This document shows, piece by piece, positions 27,310-36,468 of a stretch of 64,000 nucleotides of DNA; the first letter of the stretch is position 1, and every line of letters starts with the position of its first letter. The notes below the pieces were generated by a model that was given only the letters and a program-made list of their open reading frames with translations, searched no databases and was not told the origin of the DNA. The position numbers were made by a program, and so were the translations under genes. Origin of the DNA: IDS-8 sp964491485 (GTDB lineage: Bacteria > Pseudomonadota > Gammaproteobacteria > Steroidobacterales > Woeseiaceae). The DNA lies in NCBI GenBank assembly GCA_964491485.1, contig CAZBGV010000004.1, positions 11,617 through 75,616 on the forward strand. The letters are read 5' to 3'.

Positions 27310-27759
27310 GTGCTTCAGCAAGCCGATGCCGTGCGTTCCCATGAGGCTCAAAGGCAGGCGAGGGAAGTATTCGTCGTCTACGACAAGGAATGTCCTGCCT
27401 GCAACTACTATTGCAACCTGGTCCGCATCAAGGAGTCGGTTGGGACCCTGGTCCTTGTGGATGCGAGGAGCGGCGGCCCGTTGATGGACGAGATCACGGC
27501 CAGGGGGCTGGACATCGACCAGGGAATGGTCGTGAAGGTAGGCGAGGAGCTCTATTACGGCGCGGACGCCATCCACGTCCTCGCCTTGATGGGCACGAAC
27601 CGCGGCTTCTTCAATCGCCTCGCATACTCGTCCTTCCGGTCGAGATCGATGTCGCGCATCCTGTACCCGGCGTTGCGCGCCTGTCGCAACCTGCTGCTCA
27701 AGGGCCTGGGGAAAACGAAAATCAACAACCTGAAGGTACCGGGCAATGATCGGTTCTGA
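27310..27759 (+). CDS. DCC-family (DUF393) thiol-disulfide-like protein
   Basis: 149 residues. VFVVYDKECPACNYYCNLVR near residue 20 is the D-x-E-C-x-x-C signature of the DCC family, thioredoxin-like proteins often found near membrane or redox genes. The rest (LVLVDARSGGPLMDEI, ALMGTNRGFFNRL, YPALRACRNLLLKGLG) fits family members. The start is GTG 27310. It stands after the CPBP-like gene, with 97 bases between. Confidence 0.78.
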   Translation: MLQQADAVRSHEAQRQAREVFVVYDKECPACNYYCNLVRIKESVGTLVLVDARSGGPLMDEITARGLDIDQGMVVKVGEELYYGADAIHVLALMGTNRGFFNRLAYSSFRSRSMSRILYPALRACRNLLLKGLGKTKINNLKVPGNDRF

Positions 27760-27813
27760 AAGATTGCCACGGCGGTCGGCGCGCGCTACCGGATGCCTGA
27801 GAACAGCGACGCT

Positions 27814-27974
27814 GAGCTGGTGCACTTTTTGCGGGTTTTCAGCATTACCAGTGGATCTACGAGAAGGTGCTGAACGATCCCAGGATAAGGGAAGTGGTGC
27901 TGCGCCACGGCTTTGACGTATCGCGCGGAGCTCCGCGGCTACGGACAGCGTCTCACAATGCAGGCGTTGAATAG
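27814..27974 (+). pseudogene. Start-less coding remnant
   Basis: An open stretch without a start reads roughly LFAGFQHYQWIYEKV, then DPRIREVVLRHGFDVSRGAP and a stop near 27974. It is protein-like in composition but preceded by a stop codon. I do not recognise the family; it may be the end of a deleted gene. 27760-28104 otherwise holds nothing I can call. Confidence 0.3.
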
Positions 27975-28104
27975 ATGATGCACGGCACTGGAGCCGAACG
28001 TGGTCAATTGTTCGCTCGGCAGGCTCATGGCGCGTGGGCTATAACCGGGTGAGGAAATCAGCTCGAGTGCCGGAGCTCCGCGCCGGCAGCTTCCGACCAG
28101 CCGT

Positions 28105-28965
28105 ATGAACCCGAGGTTGTATCGTCTCAGTGCTTTCACGACCGTACCGCACGGCGGGAATCCCGCGGGAGTGTGGATCGGCGAGACTTTGCCCGATGCC
28201 GCCGAAATGCAGCGGATCGCGGCGGAAGTCGGCTATTCCGAGACCGCCTTCATCGTGCCGTCGACGGGCACACGGCGAACCGTGCGCTATTTCAGTCCCG
28301 AAGCCGAAGTGCCGTTCTGTGGGCACGCGACGATCGCCGCCGGTGTGCAGCTCGGCCGGCTCGATGGCCCGGGCGATTACCTTTTCGACACCCCTGCCGG
28401 CAGTGTCCCGGTTGCGGTGCGTGAAGGCGACGCGGGTCCCGAGGCGACGCTGACCTCCGTCGAACCCCGGCATCGCCCGGTGCCGCCGCGCCTGGTCGCC
28501 GACGCACTCGCGGCGCTTCACTGGCGCGCGGATGAGCTCGATCCCTCCATTCCGCCCGCGCTCGCGTACGCCGGCGCGTGGCACCTCGTGCTGGCGGCGG
28601 CGAGCGCGGCGCGGCTCGCCGAGCTCGCCTACGATTTCGACACGCTCAAGTCGATCATGCTCGAAGCCGATCTCACGACGCTCCAGCTCGTATGGCGCGA
28701 GGCGGCGACGCTGTTCCACGCCCGCAATCCCTTCCCGGTCGGCGGCGTCGTCGAAGATCCCGCGACCGGTGCCGCCGCCGCGGCGCTCGGCGGTTATTTG
28801 CGCAGCGCCGGTCTCATTGCCGCACCCGCGACACTGACCATCCGCCAGGGCGAAGCCATGGGCCGCCCCGGCCGTCTCGTCGTGCACGTCCCGCCGTCCG
28901 GCGGCATCCACGTGACCGGAAACGCGGTCACACTCGATAATGACACTCCTACCCTCGATCGGTGA
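28105..28965 (+). CDS. PhzF family isomerase-like protein
   Basis: 286 residues, two-domain diaminopimelate-epimerase-like fold. It carries NPAGVW near residue 19, the general-base Glu46 in GYSETAFI, and the CGHATIAAG signature of PhzF. The C-terminal half has VVEDPATGAAAAALGGYL with Asp218. PhzF isomerises trans-2,3-dihydro-3-hydroxyanthranilate in phenazine synthesis, but most family members, including this one with no phz genes nearby, have unknown substrates. Confidence 0.9.
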   Translation: MNPRLYRLSAFTTVPHGGNPAGVWIGETLPDAAEMQRIAAEVGYSETAFIVPSTGTRRTVRYFSPEAEVPFCGHATIAAGVQLGRLDGPGDYLFDTPAGSVPVAVREGDAGPEATLTSVEPRHRPVPPRLVADALAALHWRADELDPSIPPALAYAGAWHLVLAAASAARLAELAYDFDTLKSIMLEADLTTLQLVWREAATLFHARNPFPVGGVVEDPATGAAAAALGGYLRSAGLIAAPATLTIRQGEAMGRPGRLVVHVPPSGGIHVTGNAVTLDNDTPTLDR

Positions 28966-29011
28966 GTTGAGGCATGGTCTGCGAATGCGGCGCAAAGATT
29001 GAGAGGCACCC

Positions 29012-29524
29012 GTGACCGCCACGCTCGAAGCTCTCAGGGCGGACATCACCACGCTCGCCGTGGACGCGATCGTGAATGCCGCGAACGCCTCCCTCCTCGG
29101 CGGCGGCGGTGTCGATGGTGCGATCCATCGCGCCGCCGGCGCGGGCCTGCTCGCGGAGTGCCGCACCCTCGGCGGTTGCGCGACGGGCGAGGCGAAGGCG
29201 ACCGGCGGTCACAACCTGCCCGCGCGGTACGTGATCCACACCGTCGGCCCGGTCTGGCGCGGCGGCGCGCACGGGGAGGAGCTCCAGCTCGCCGCCTGCT
29301 ATCGCAACAGCCTGCTGGTCGCGGCAGGGCTCGGCGTTGCCACGATCGCGTTCCCCGGCATCAGCACCGGTGTCTACGGCTTTCCAAAAGAGCTCGCCGC
29401 GCCCATCGCCGTGGACGCGACGAGGAAGACGCTTGCCGAAGCGCCCTCGATCACTCACGTGACGTTCTGCTGCTTCAGCGAGGCCGATCTCGAGCTTTAT
29501 CGCAGGGTGCTCGCCGCCGGGTGA
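29012..29524 (+). CDS. Macrodomain ADP-ribose hydrolase (YmdB-like)
   Basis: 170-residue single macrodomain. The ligand motifs are clear: ADITTLAVDAIVNAANASLLGGGGVDGAIHRAAG at residues 9-43, HTVGPVW, and IAFPGISTGVYGFP near residue 110. Such proteins remove O-acetyl from ADP-ribose or ADP-ribose from proteins. GTG start with GAGAGG upstream. No ADP-ribosyltransferase is seen beside it. Confidence 0.92.
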   Translation: MTATLEALRADITTLAVDAIVNAANASLLGGGGVDGAIHRAAGAGLLAECRTLGGCATGEAKATGGHNLPARYVIHTVGPVWRGGAHGEELQLAACYRNSLLVAAGLGVATIAFPGISTGVYGFPKELAAPIAVDATRKTLAEAPSITHVTFCCFSEADLELYRRVLAAG

Positions 29525-29564
29525 GCGGCACAACGATCAATAACAACACACAAAGGGGTGCTTT

Positions 29565-29747
29565 ATGGAGTACAGGGAAGCAGGCCAGTGGGTCGCCGGC
29601 TGGGGCACGCTCTCGCTCATCAACGCGGGACTGGCGCAGGCCAAGGGCCGCAGTGGATTGATCTGGTGGCTCTTGTCGCTGCTGCTCGGGCCTATCGCGA
29701 CCTTCATCATCGTGATCCTGGACCCGGTGCCCAGGCTCGATCGCTGA
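29565..29747 (+). CDS. Small membrane protein, 60 residues
   Basis: Begins MEYREAGQWVAGWGTLSL; one clear span (GLIWWLLSLLLGPIATFIIVILDP). A good ribosome site, AAAGGGG, precedes the ATG. It resembles short conserved membrane proteins of unknown function. It is convergent with the next gene, with 21 bases between. Confidence 0.6.
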   Translation: MEYREAGQWVAGWGTLSLINAGLAQAKGRSGLIWWLLSLLLGPIATFIIVILDPVPRLDR

Positions 29748-29768
29748 CGCGGTGCGAAGGCTGCGGCT

Positions 29769-30098
29769 TCAGGTGGAGTAGGACGAGACGGCGCCGCCGA
29801 TGAGCGCGCCGATCAAAAGCCCGATGCTGGAGACGAGCGCCCACAGGCCCACGGCGATGCCGGCCAAAAAGCCGAGTATCGGCGCATCGAACACGGCCAG
29901 CAGCACCCAGATGCCGAGGCCGCTGATGATGGCCGGCAGTATGGCCGCGCCGAGCCCGCGCATGGCGGATCCCGCCTTGTAGCCGCCGACGGCACCACCG
30001 ATCAGGCCGTTCAGGGCGGGCAGGAAGAACAGGAGCATGCTGATGACGATCATCCAGATCGCGCAGACGAGCAGGGAGGAGGCTTCTTGCGTGGCCAT
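29769..30098 (-). CDS. Small glycine-rich membrane protein
   Basis: 109 residues, three or four spans, with glycine-zipper segments GLIGGAVGGYKAG and GLLIGALIGGAVSSYS. Start taken at MATQEASS; the frame continues upstream through a REP element, which argues against the longer form. No family recognised. Confidence 0.5.
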   Translation of the reverse strand: MATQEASSLLVCAIWMIVISMLLFFLPALNGLIGGAVGGYKAGSAMRGLGAAILPAIISGLGIWVLLAVFDAPILGFLAGIAVGLWALVSSIGLLIGALIGGAVSSYST

Positions 30099-30180
30099 GG
30101 CCGCTCCGGGCGAATACGGGATGACTGCAGTATAGCGGCGAACCGACCTGCCACTTGTGCCCGACGCCACGAACGGCACC

Positions 30181-30342
30181 GTAGGAGCCCGCCACGCGGG
30201 CGAACGCGACCTTCGCCTCGCCATCAATACGGTGAGAAGTCGGCGATCGCGGTCGCCCGCGTGGCGGGCTCCTACAGGCCAGCGTTCAGCGCCGCGGCAG
30301 CCCCCGGGTGCGATCGCGGTCGCCCGCGTGGCGGGCTCCTAC
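30181..30342. repeat. Three REP palindromes (BIME-like cluster)
   Basis: One direct copy (30181-30204) and two inverted ones (30252-30275, 30319-30342) of the 24-base element GTAGGAGCCCGCC-A(T/C)-GCGGGCGAC. The arms pair to form a stable hairpin. The last copy supplies the stop codon of the S9 peptidase gene. The REP family is known to spread with help of RAYT transposases; none is in this window. Confidence 0.93.
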
Positions 30343-32366
30343 TGATCGTAGCGGCGGAACCACGCCATGATGTTGCCGGTCTTCGCGATCAGGCTCGACG
30401 GCCGCGCCGCGATCTCGTGCGACGCACCCGGCACGCGGATCATCGCGGTGTCGATGTTCCTGAGCTTCAGCGCCTGGTAGAACTGCTCGGCCTCCGAGCT
30501 CGGCGTGCGGTAGTCGACCTCGCCCGTCATGAGCGCCGTGGGTGTCTTGACGTTGCCCACCAGCGAAAGCGGCGATTGCCGCCAGTATTCCTGCGGATCC
30601 TCCCACGGCGTCGCCTTGAACCACGCCATCCGGAAGAACGGGTAGAAGTCGGCCGTCAGCACGAAGCTCGTCCAGTTGATCACCGGCTTCGCGACCACGG
30701 CTGCGCGGAACCGGTCCGTCTTGCCGACGATCCATGCCGTCAGCACGCCGCCGCCCGATCCGCCCGTGACGAACAGCCGGTTCGGATCGGCGATGCCGCG
30801 CTCGATGGCGTAGTCGACGCCGGACATCAGGTCGTCGTAGTCGTGGCCCGGATACGCGTACTGGATCTGCTGCGCGAATTCCGCGCCGTAGCTCGTGCTG
30901 CCGCGCGGGTTGGCGTACAGCAGCACGTAGCCTTCCGCCGCGTAGCGCTGGATTTCCGCGGAAAAGTTGGGCCCGTAGGCCGCATACGGCCCGCCGTGGA
31001 TTTCCAGGATGAACGGATAGCGCCGGCCCTCCTCGTAGCCGGGCGGATACGCGATCCAGCCCTCGATCGTCCGGCCGTCATGCGAGGATTTCCACGTCAC
31101 CGGCTCGATGCGCGCGAGCTCGCGCTGGCCCAGCAGGTCCTCGTTCAGCGACGTCAGCACGCGCGCCTCGCGCCCGTTGCGCGATACGGCGACGTCCGCC
31201 GGCCGCAGCGCGCTGCCGGCCGTGAACGCGTACGTGCCGTTCTTCGACACGCTGAAGCTCCCGCTCGCGTACGGGCGGCCCAGCGATTCGCCGGTCAGGT
31301 CGTGATGCCATTCGGACAACCTGCCGTCCAGCCCCACGTAGCCGAGCCGGATCAAACCGTGATCCTCGTAGCCCACGAACACGCCGTCGCCGTTTCCGTG
31401 CCACACCGGGTTGCCGACCGAGCGATCGAAATCGGCGGTCAGCGCGCGCACGTTCGACCCGTCCGCGTTCATTACGTAGAGGATCGAGTTCTCGTAGCCG
31501 CGCTTGTGCTCGTCGAAGCCGACGTAGGCGATCAGCCTGCCGTCCGGCGACACGGCCGGCTGGTCGTCCGGTCCGTCGCGCTCGGTGAGCCGGGTCAGCT
31601 CGCCGTCGAGCGACACCCGGAACACGTCGGACTGGCGCGGATCGAGCCGCCAGTTCCTGCTGCGGTTGGCGGAAAACACGATCGCCTTGCTGTCCGGCAT
31701 CCATGACAGGCTGCCGCCGTCGTTGAATTCGCCGTGCGTGAGCTGCCGCGGCGTGCCGCCCGTCGCAGGCACGACGAACACGTGCGTGAACCCCGGGTCG
31801 AGGTAGCCCTCGCCGTCGGATCGGTAATAGGTCTGCTCGATCACCTTCACGGGCTCCGCCCACTTCGCGCCTTCCGGCTTCTCGGGCAGCGGGTAGAGCG
31901 GCTTCGTGTCTGCCGGCACGTGCATGGTGAAGGCGATCCAGCGACCGTCCGGCGACCACGCCATGGTCTGCGGCGCCTCCGTCAGGTTCGTGATCAGCGC
32001 CGTCTGCCCGGTGTCCATCCAGCGAACGTAGAGCTGCCGGCTGCCCTCCAGGCTCGAGGCGTAGGCGAGGCGAGTGCCGTCCGGCGACCAGCGCGGCGAC
32101 GAGAAACTGTCGCGGCCCGACAGCAGCGGGCGATGGTCGCGGCCGTCGGCGGACACGATCCACAGGTTGCCGCGCGTGCTGTCCGTCATGATGTCGTTCG
32201 AGCTGCGCACGTACACGACCTGGCTGCCGTCCGGCGAGATCTGCGGATCGGAGGCGTACTCGAGCTGGAAGACGTCGAGCGGCGAAAAGCGTTGCTGGCC
32301 CGGCGCGGCCGCGGCGACGAAAGTGAATGGGACGAGGAGCAGAACGGCCATGCGGAATCGGGTCAT
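30339..32366 (-). CDS. Exported S9 (prolyl oligopeptidase family) peptidase
   Basis: 675 residues. Signal peptide MTRFRMAVLLLVPFTFVAAAAPGQQ, then a WD-like propeller (ISPDGSQVVYVR, WSPDGTRLAYASS, WSPDGRWIAFTM) and a C-terminal alpha/beta-hydrolase. The nucleophile is Ser537 in GGSGGGVLTAW, the acid lies in GEVDYRTP and the histidine in GASHEIAAR. It trims short peptides, probably in the periplasm. Ribosome site GGAAGGA precedes the ATG. The stop codon TAG is the first part of the REP at 30319-30342. It is divergent from dapF. Confidence 0.92.
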   Translation of the reverse strand: MTRFRMAVLLLVPFTFVAAAAPGQQRFSPLDVFQLEYASDPQISPDGSQVVYVRSSNDIMTDSTRGNLWIVSADGRDHRPLLSGRDSFSSPRWSPDGTRLAYASSLEGSRQLYVRWMDTGQTALITNLTEAPQTMAWSPDGRWIAFTMHVPADTKPLYPLPEKPEGAKWAEPVKVIEQTYYRSDGEGYLDPGFTHVFVVPATGGTPRQLTHGEFNDGGSLSWMPDSKAIVFSANRSRNWRLDPRQSDVFRVSLDGELTRLTERDGPDDQPAVSPDGRLIAYVGFDEHKRGYENSILYVMNADGSNVRALTADFDRSVGNPVWHGNGDGVFVGYEDHGLIRLGYVGLDGRLSEWHHDLTGESLGRPYASGSFSVSKNGTYAFTAGSALRPADVAVSRNGREARVLTSLNEDLLGQRELARIEPVTWKSSHDGRTIEGWIAYPPGYEEGRRYPFILEIHGGPYAAYGPNFSAEIQRYAAEGYVLLYANPRGSTSYGAEFAQQIQYAYPGHDYDDLMSGVDYAIERGIADPNRLFVTGGSGGGVLTAWIVGKTDRFRAAVVAKPVINWTSFVLTADFYPFFRMAWFKATPWEDPQEYWRQSPLSLVGNVKTPTALMTGEVDYRTPSSEAEQFYQALKLRNIDTAMIRVPGASHEIAARPSSLIAKTGNIMAWFRRYDQ

Positions 32367-32388
32367 GATGCTTATTCCTTCCGGTTCT

Positions 32389-32412
32389 GTAGGAGCCCGC
32401 CATGCGGGCGGC
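32389..32412 (+). repeat. REP palindrome
   Basis: Single direct copy, ending GGC instead of GAC, 22 bases upstream of the S9 peptidase start and inside the divergent promoter region with dapF. An imperfect inverted repeat (GTGGCCTGTGGGT with ACCTACAGGGCCAC) lies between 32450 and 32490. Confidence 0.85.
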
Positions 32413-32545
32413 AGACGCGGCGCGGCCGCCGCCGGGCGGCACCGTGGCCTGTGGGTGTTGCGCGCAATGAGCTCACCTACAGGGCCACGGGGCCCGGCCG
32501 CTGTACAATGGCGTTCCGCTTCGCGTTCGCACAAGGCGCCCAAGC

Positions 32546-33415
32546 ATGACGACTCGCGAAGCCGCTCGCAAATCCTGGGCGGGGTTCCAGGATGGCGGGC
32601 GGCCGTTCCTCAAGATGCATGGCCTGCGCAACCACTTCGTCGTCGTGGACGGCCGCGACCAGCCGTTCGCGCCGCAGGTAGAGGAAATCGTGCGCATCTG
32701 CGATGGCGAGATCGGCGTGGGCTGCGACCAGCTGGTCGCGATGGAGCCGCCGCCCGACGGCGGCGCCACCGCCGGACTGAAGTTCTGGAACCGCGATGGC
32801 AGCGAGGCGGAGGCCTGCGGCAATGCGACCCGCTGCGCCGCCTGGTTGCTGCTGGAAGAGACGGGTGCCGACGAGGTCGTGCTCGCCACGCGCGGAGGGC
32901 ACCTGCAGTGCCGGCGTGCCGGCCGCGAGCGGGTGAGCGTGGGGATGGGGCGCATCGGCACGGACTGGCGCGAGATCCCGCTGGCCGAGGCGCGCGACAC
33001 CTGCCACCTCGATATCGCCGCCGGCCCGCTGCGCGATCCCGCGGCGCTCTCGGTCGGCAATCCGCATCTCGTCTTCTTCGTCGATGACGTCGCGGCGATC
33101 GATCTCGCCGGCCTCGCCCCCGCGCTCCAGGCGGATCCGCTGTTCCCCGAGCAGGTCAACGTCGGCGTGGCGCAGATGCTTGCGCCGGAGCGCCTGCGGC
33201 TGCGCGTCTACGAGCGCGGCGCCGGCATCACGCAGGCCTGCGGCAGCAACGCCTGCGCGGCGGCGTTCGCCGCCGTGTGGCGCGGGCTGACGGACGCCCG
33301 CGCGCTCGCCGTCGAGCTGCCGGGCGGCGAGCTCGACATCGAGATTCTCGCGGACGGTTCGGCCGTCATGACCGGGCCGGTCGCGTTCTGTTTCAGCGGG
33401 TATCTGCCGCGCTGA
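32546..33415 (+). CDS. dapF: Diaminopimelate epimerase
   Basis: Interconverts LL- and meso-diaminopimelate for lysine and peptidoglycan. The two catalytic cysteines are in place: Cys91 in EACGNATR and Cys232 in TQACGSNACAA. The N-terminal signature is unusual: MHGLRNHFVVVD instead of the usual MHGLGNDF. The frame starts 23 residues before this motif; ATG 32546 gives a longer N-terminus than most DapF. TACAAT at 32504-32509 could be a -10 box. No lysine genes are adjacent. Confidence 0.9.
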   Translation: MTTREAARKSWAGFQDGGRPFLKMHGLRNHFVVVDGRDQPFAPQVEEIVRICDGEIGVGCDQLVAMEPPPDGGATAGLKFWNRDGSEAEACGNATRCAAWLLLEETGADEVVLATRGGHLQCRRAGRERVSVGMGRIGTDWREIPLAEARDTCHLDIAAGPLRDPAALSVGNPHLVFFVDDVAAIDLAGLAPALQADPLFPEQVNVGVAQMLAPERLRLRVYERGAGITQACGSNACAAAFAAVWRGLTDARALAVELPGGELDIEILADGSAVMTGPVAFCFSGYLPR

Positions 33416-33590
33416 GCTCATCCAGGGAAGCTCCGCACGGCAGTGCAGGCTTCCTTGCGGAGCGCGGGGCGCCGCGCGGGCCGCGCAGAAGACGAACGGC
33501 GCGGGAGCCGGGGCGAAGCTATGTTTCGGTGTGCGTACGCTGCCCGAGTCCAGGATCACTTGTCGCGGCACGGCCAGGGAGAATGCAGAA

Positions 33591-34247
33591 ATGGAATTCG
33601 TATCGGGATCGACCATTGCACGCAGCTTGCCGGTTCTCGTGCTGCTCGCCGGCGGCGCGGCGCACGGCGCCGGCTTCGACATCCCGCGCGTGTCCCTGAC
33701 GCCGATCGGCGGCTACACCTTCGGCGGCGAATTCGAGGACGCAGCGGGCGATCTCTCGGTCGAAGTCGACGATGCCGCGCACTTCGGCCTCATCCTGAAT
33801 TTCCGCGAATCCGCGCGCACCCAGTGGGAAATTTTCTACGCGCTCGAGCAAACGGAGGCCGACGTGTCGGAGCTCCCGTCAGGCGGTGGCGCGGATACCA
33901 TGGATCTCGACATCCAGTACCTTCAGGCCGGCGGCACCTACGTTGCCGAAGGGCGCACGGCACGGCCCTTTCTCGCCGCGACCGTCGGCGTGACCCGTTT
34001 CGACCCCGATCCGTTGCGCTTCGATTCCGAGAACTTCTTCTCATTCGGGCTCAGCGCCGGCTGGCAGCTCCAGCCGACCGACCGGTTGGGCCTGCGCCTC
34101 GAGGCCCGATTGCTCGGCACCTTCCTCGACTCCGACACCGCGCTCTTCTGCCGCACCGGCCCGGACAGGAACATCTGCGCCATCCGGGCCGACAGCCAGA
34201 TGTACTGGCAGGTCCAGACCTCCCTCGGCCTCATCTTCCGCTTCTGA
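33591..34247 (+). CDS. Outer-membrane beta-barrel protein
   Basis: 218 residues with a signal peptide (cut near AHGAG) and alternating strands, for example SLTPIGGYTFGGEFED, MDLDIQYLQAGGTYVAEG and FFSFGLSAGWQLQPTDRLGLRLEARL, ending LGLIFRF with the C-terminal phenylalanine of barrel proteins. One Cys pair (CRTGPDRNIC) may bridge a loop. GGAG precedes the ATG. OmpW/OmpA-barrel-like; role unknown. Confidence 0.75.
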   Translation: MEFVSGSTIARSLPVLVLLAGGAAHGAGFDIPRVSLTPIGGYTFGGEFEDAAGDLSVEVDDAAHFGLILNFRESARTQWEIFYALEQTEADVSELPSGGGADTMDLDIQYLQAGGTYVAEGRTARPFLAATVGVTRFDPDPLRFDSENFFSFGLSAGWQLQPTDRLGLRLEARLLGTFLDSDTALFCRTGPDRNICAIRADSQMYWQVQTSLGLIFRF

Positions 34248-34266
34248 CCGCCCGCCGCCGCCCCCC

Positions 34267-34415
34267 GTAGGAGCCCGCCATGCGGGCGACCGAACGAAGG
34301 CACGTACCACGAACGAAGGCACGCTCGCGCCTCAGCATCGTTCACGCACGGCACCATCGAAAACAGGCGGATGCCACGAATCGGATCGCAGGTCGCCCGC
34401 ATGGCGGGCTCCTAC
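34267..34415. repeat. Composite repeat A: inverted REP pair around a shared core
   Basis: REP direct (34267-34290), then GAACGAAGGCACG twice, then CATCGTTCACGCACG (34336-34350) and GGCACCATCGAAAA, and REP inverted (34392-34415). The same order, reverse complemented, recurs at 54971-55050 and 60565-60662. It sits between the barrel protein and the racemase genes. Confidence 0.85.
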
Positions 34416-34467
34416 GGGGCGCGGCTCCGCCTGGCGCAGGCGGCAAACGTGCGTGAAGAGGAAGGGG

Positions 34468-35442
34468 TCAGCCCCAGAGGGCGGGCTCGGGCGGGTCGAT
34501 GGACGTGCCGCGGTAGGTGAGCGGCGGGTCGCGGTCGGTGACCTGGAACAGGGGTCCGTCGAGGTCGACGAAGCGGCAGTACTGCGCGGGCAGCATCGCG
34601 GGCGCCATCGCGAGCGAGGAGCCGAGCATGTTGCCGACCATGAGCTCGAGGCCGCGCGCGCGGCACTGCTCGACCATGCGCATCGCCTCCGTGAGCCCGC
34701 CGCACTTGTCGAGCTTGATGTTGATCATGCCGTACCGCCTGGCGCAGTACTCGAGGTGCTCGCTGCTCTGGCACGATTCGTCCGCGCACAGCGTGATCGC
34801 GTAATGGCGCCCGGCGAGCGCGCCATCGCCGCCCGCCGGCAGCGGCTGCTCCAGCATCGCGATGCGGTTGTCGGCCAGCACCGGCTCCAGCTCGTCCAGC
34901 AGCGCCAGGTTCCACGAGCCGTTCGCGTCGATGACGATCTCCGCGTCCGGGCGCGCGCCCCGGATGGCACGGATCTTCTCCGCCGTGTCCTTTGCGTCGA
35001 GCTTCACCTTCAGCACCGGGCACGCGGCGCGCTGGCGCGCCTCCGCGGCCATGTGCGCCGCCGTGCCGAGGCTCAGCGTGTACACGGTCGTCATCGCGTT
35101 TACCGGCACCTGCAGCAGATCCCATACGCGCACGCCTTCGCGTTTCGCCCGCAGGTCCCAAAGTGCGCAGTCGAGCGCGTTGCGCGCGCCGCCCGGCCCG
35201 AGCAGCCGTTGCAGCCCCTCGTTGTCGATGCCGCTTTCCACCTCGCGCTGCACGGAGCGCAGTGCGGCGCTCATCGTGTCGATCGTTTCGCCGCGATAGG
35301 AGACGCCGAGCGCCTCGCCGCGTCCACGGTGCGCGCCGTCGCTGACGACCGCGGTCAGCGTGGTGATCCCGGTGACGCGGTCGCGCGCGGTGACGAAAGG
35401 CTCCCGCAGCTTCCACGCGTCGATCTCGAGCGCGAGCTTCAT
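34468..35442 (-). CDS. Enolase-superfamily racemase, DgcA / dipeptide-epimerase-like
   Basis: 324 residues of the muconate-lactonizing subgroup. KxK base pair at Lys145 and Lys147 (VLKVKLDA), metal ligands Asp172 (DANGSW), Glu198 (EQP) and Asp221 (DES), and the second lysine region NIKLDKCGG near 241-249. Family members epimerise L-Ala-D/L-Glu or racemise N-acyl glutamate. Because it is co-translated (ATGA overlap) with a DUF1611 gene, the described DgcN-DgcA pair for D-glutamate use is the best model: DgcA turns N-acetyl-D-Glu into N-acetyl-L-Glu. Dipeptide epimerase remains possible. Confidence 0.85.
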   Translation of the reverse strand: MKLALEIDAWKLREPFVTARDRVTGITTLTAVVSDGAHRGRGEALGVSYRGETIDTMSAALRSVQREVESGIDNEGLQRLLGPGGARNALDCALWDLRAKREGVRVWDLLQVPVNAMTTVYTLSLGTAAHMAAEARQRAACPVLKVKLDAKDTAEKIRAIRGARPDAEIVIDANGSWNLALLDELEPVLADNRIAMLEQPLPAGGDGALAGRHYAITLCADESCQSSEHLEYCARRYGMINIKLDKCGGLTEAMRMVEQCRARGLELMVGNMLGSSLAMAPAMLPAQYCRFVDLDGPLFQVTDRDPPLTYRGTSIDPPEPALWG

Positions 35443-36455
35443 GCCGCGCGATCCTCGAGCAACGCGTCCACGAGGCGCCCCACGCCGGTCGCCACGGGAT
35501 CGACCGCCGGCAGGCCCGTCTGCTGCTCGGCCTCCTCCAGCGCCGCCTGCCGCTCCGCCGCGCCGAGGTCCGCCGTGTTCAGGCTGATGCCGATCACGCG
35601 CGGCGCGGCGTGCGTGAGCAGCGCGAGCTCGAGGTAACGGTCGATGTAATAAGTGAGCGGCGGCACGCGGAACCCGGAGTAGCACTCGATCTCGGTGCGC
35701 CGCACGTCGTGGCACAGCACCATCGCGTCCGGCTGCGAGCCGTGCACCAGCCCGACCGTCACCGCGGCGTACGCCGGATGCAATATCGAGCCCTGTCCTT
35801 CGATCACGTCCCAGTGCTCCGGCGCGCTGTCGGGCGACAGGAGCTCCGCCGCCCCGGCGAGGAAATCGGATACGACCGCATCCATGGGAATGCCGCCGCC
35901 GGCGATCAGTATGCCGGTCTGGCCGGTCGCGCGGAACGTCGCCGCCACGCCGCGCGCCGCGAGCTCGCGCTCGATCGCGAGCGCGGTGTACTTCTTGCCG
36001 ACGCAGCAGTCCGTACCGACCGTCAACAGCCGTCGGCCGCTGCGCCGCCGCCCTGTTGCGATCGGAATATCCGGCGGCGGCACGCGTACGTCGACCAGCC
36101 GGCGCCCGGTCTCGCGCGCCACGCGGGCGAGCGTTTCGTTGGACGCGAGCCGGGTGTGCAGCCCGCTGACGATGTCGAGCCCCGCGCGCATCGCGTCCAC
36201 GAGCGTCGCGAGCCACGCCGGCTCGAGCTTGCCGCCGAAAGCGGCGACGCCGATCACCAGGCTCCGCGCGCCGGCCGCCACGGCATCCGCGGGCCGCAGG
36301 TCGGGCAGCCCGAGGTCGACGCCGCAGCCCGGATACCGCAGCTGCCCGGCGCAGAGCTCCGGGCGCCAGTGCACGAGGCCGAGTCCCGTCTTGGCGTCGC
36401 TGCGATGGGGCGTGGCGCCAAGAAAGACGAGATACGGAGTCGCGATCTCCTGCAT
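35439..36455 (-). CDS. DUF1611 protein, DgcN-like N-acetyltransferase
   Basis: 338 residues. A P-loop reads TVGTDCCVGKKYTA at 146-159 (the GTDCxxGKxxTA form of DUF1611), followed by GATFRATGQTGILI-like segments (ATFRATGQTGILIAGGGIPMD in two overlapping parts) and VIEGQGSILHPAYAAVT. In the D-glutamate route described in marine bacteria DgcN acetylates D-Glu for DgcA. Gene order here (D-aminoacylase, this gene, racemase) supports that. Start at MQEIATPY, 13 bases after the aminoacylase stop. Confidence 0.85.
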   Translation of the reverse strand: MQEIATPYLVFLGATPHRSDAKTGLGLVHWRPELCAGQLRYPGCGVDLGLPDLRPADAVAAGARSLVIGVAAFGGKLEPAWLATLVDAMRAGLDIVSGLHTRLASNETLARVARETGRRLVDVRVPPPDIPIATGRRRSGRRLLTVGTDCCVGKKYTALAIERELAARGVAATFRATGQTGILIAGGGIPMDAVVSDFLAGAAELLSPDSAPEHWDVIEGQGSILHPAYAAVTVGLVHGSQPDAMVLCHDVRRTEIECYSGFRVPPLTYYIDRYLELALLTHAAPRVIGISLNTADLGAAERQAALEEAEQQTGLPAVDPVATGVGRLVDALLEDRAA

Positions 36456-36468
36456 TGCGGCCCGCGCG

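Noticed and set aside
28105..28965. PhzF homologue as evidence for phenazine synthesis
   Set aside because: No other phz gene is in the window; most PhzF relatives act elsewhere.
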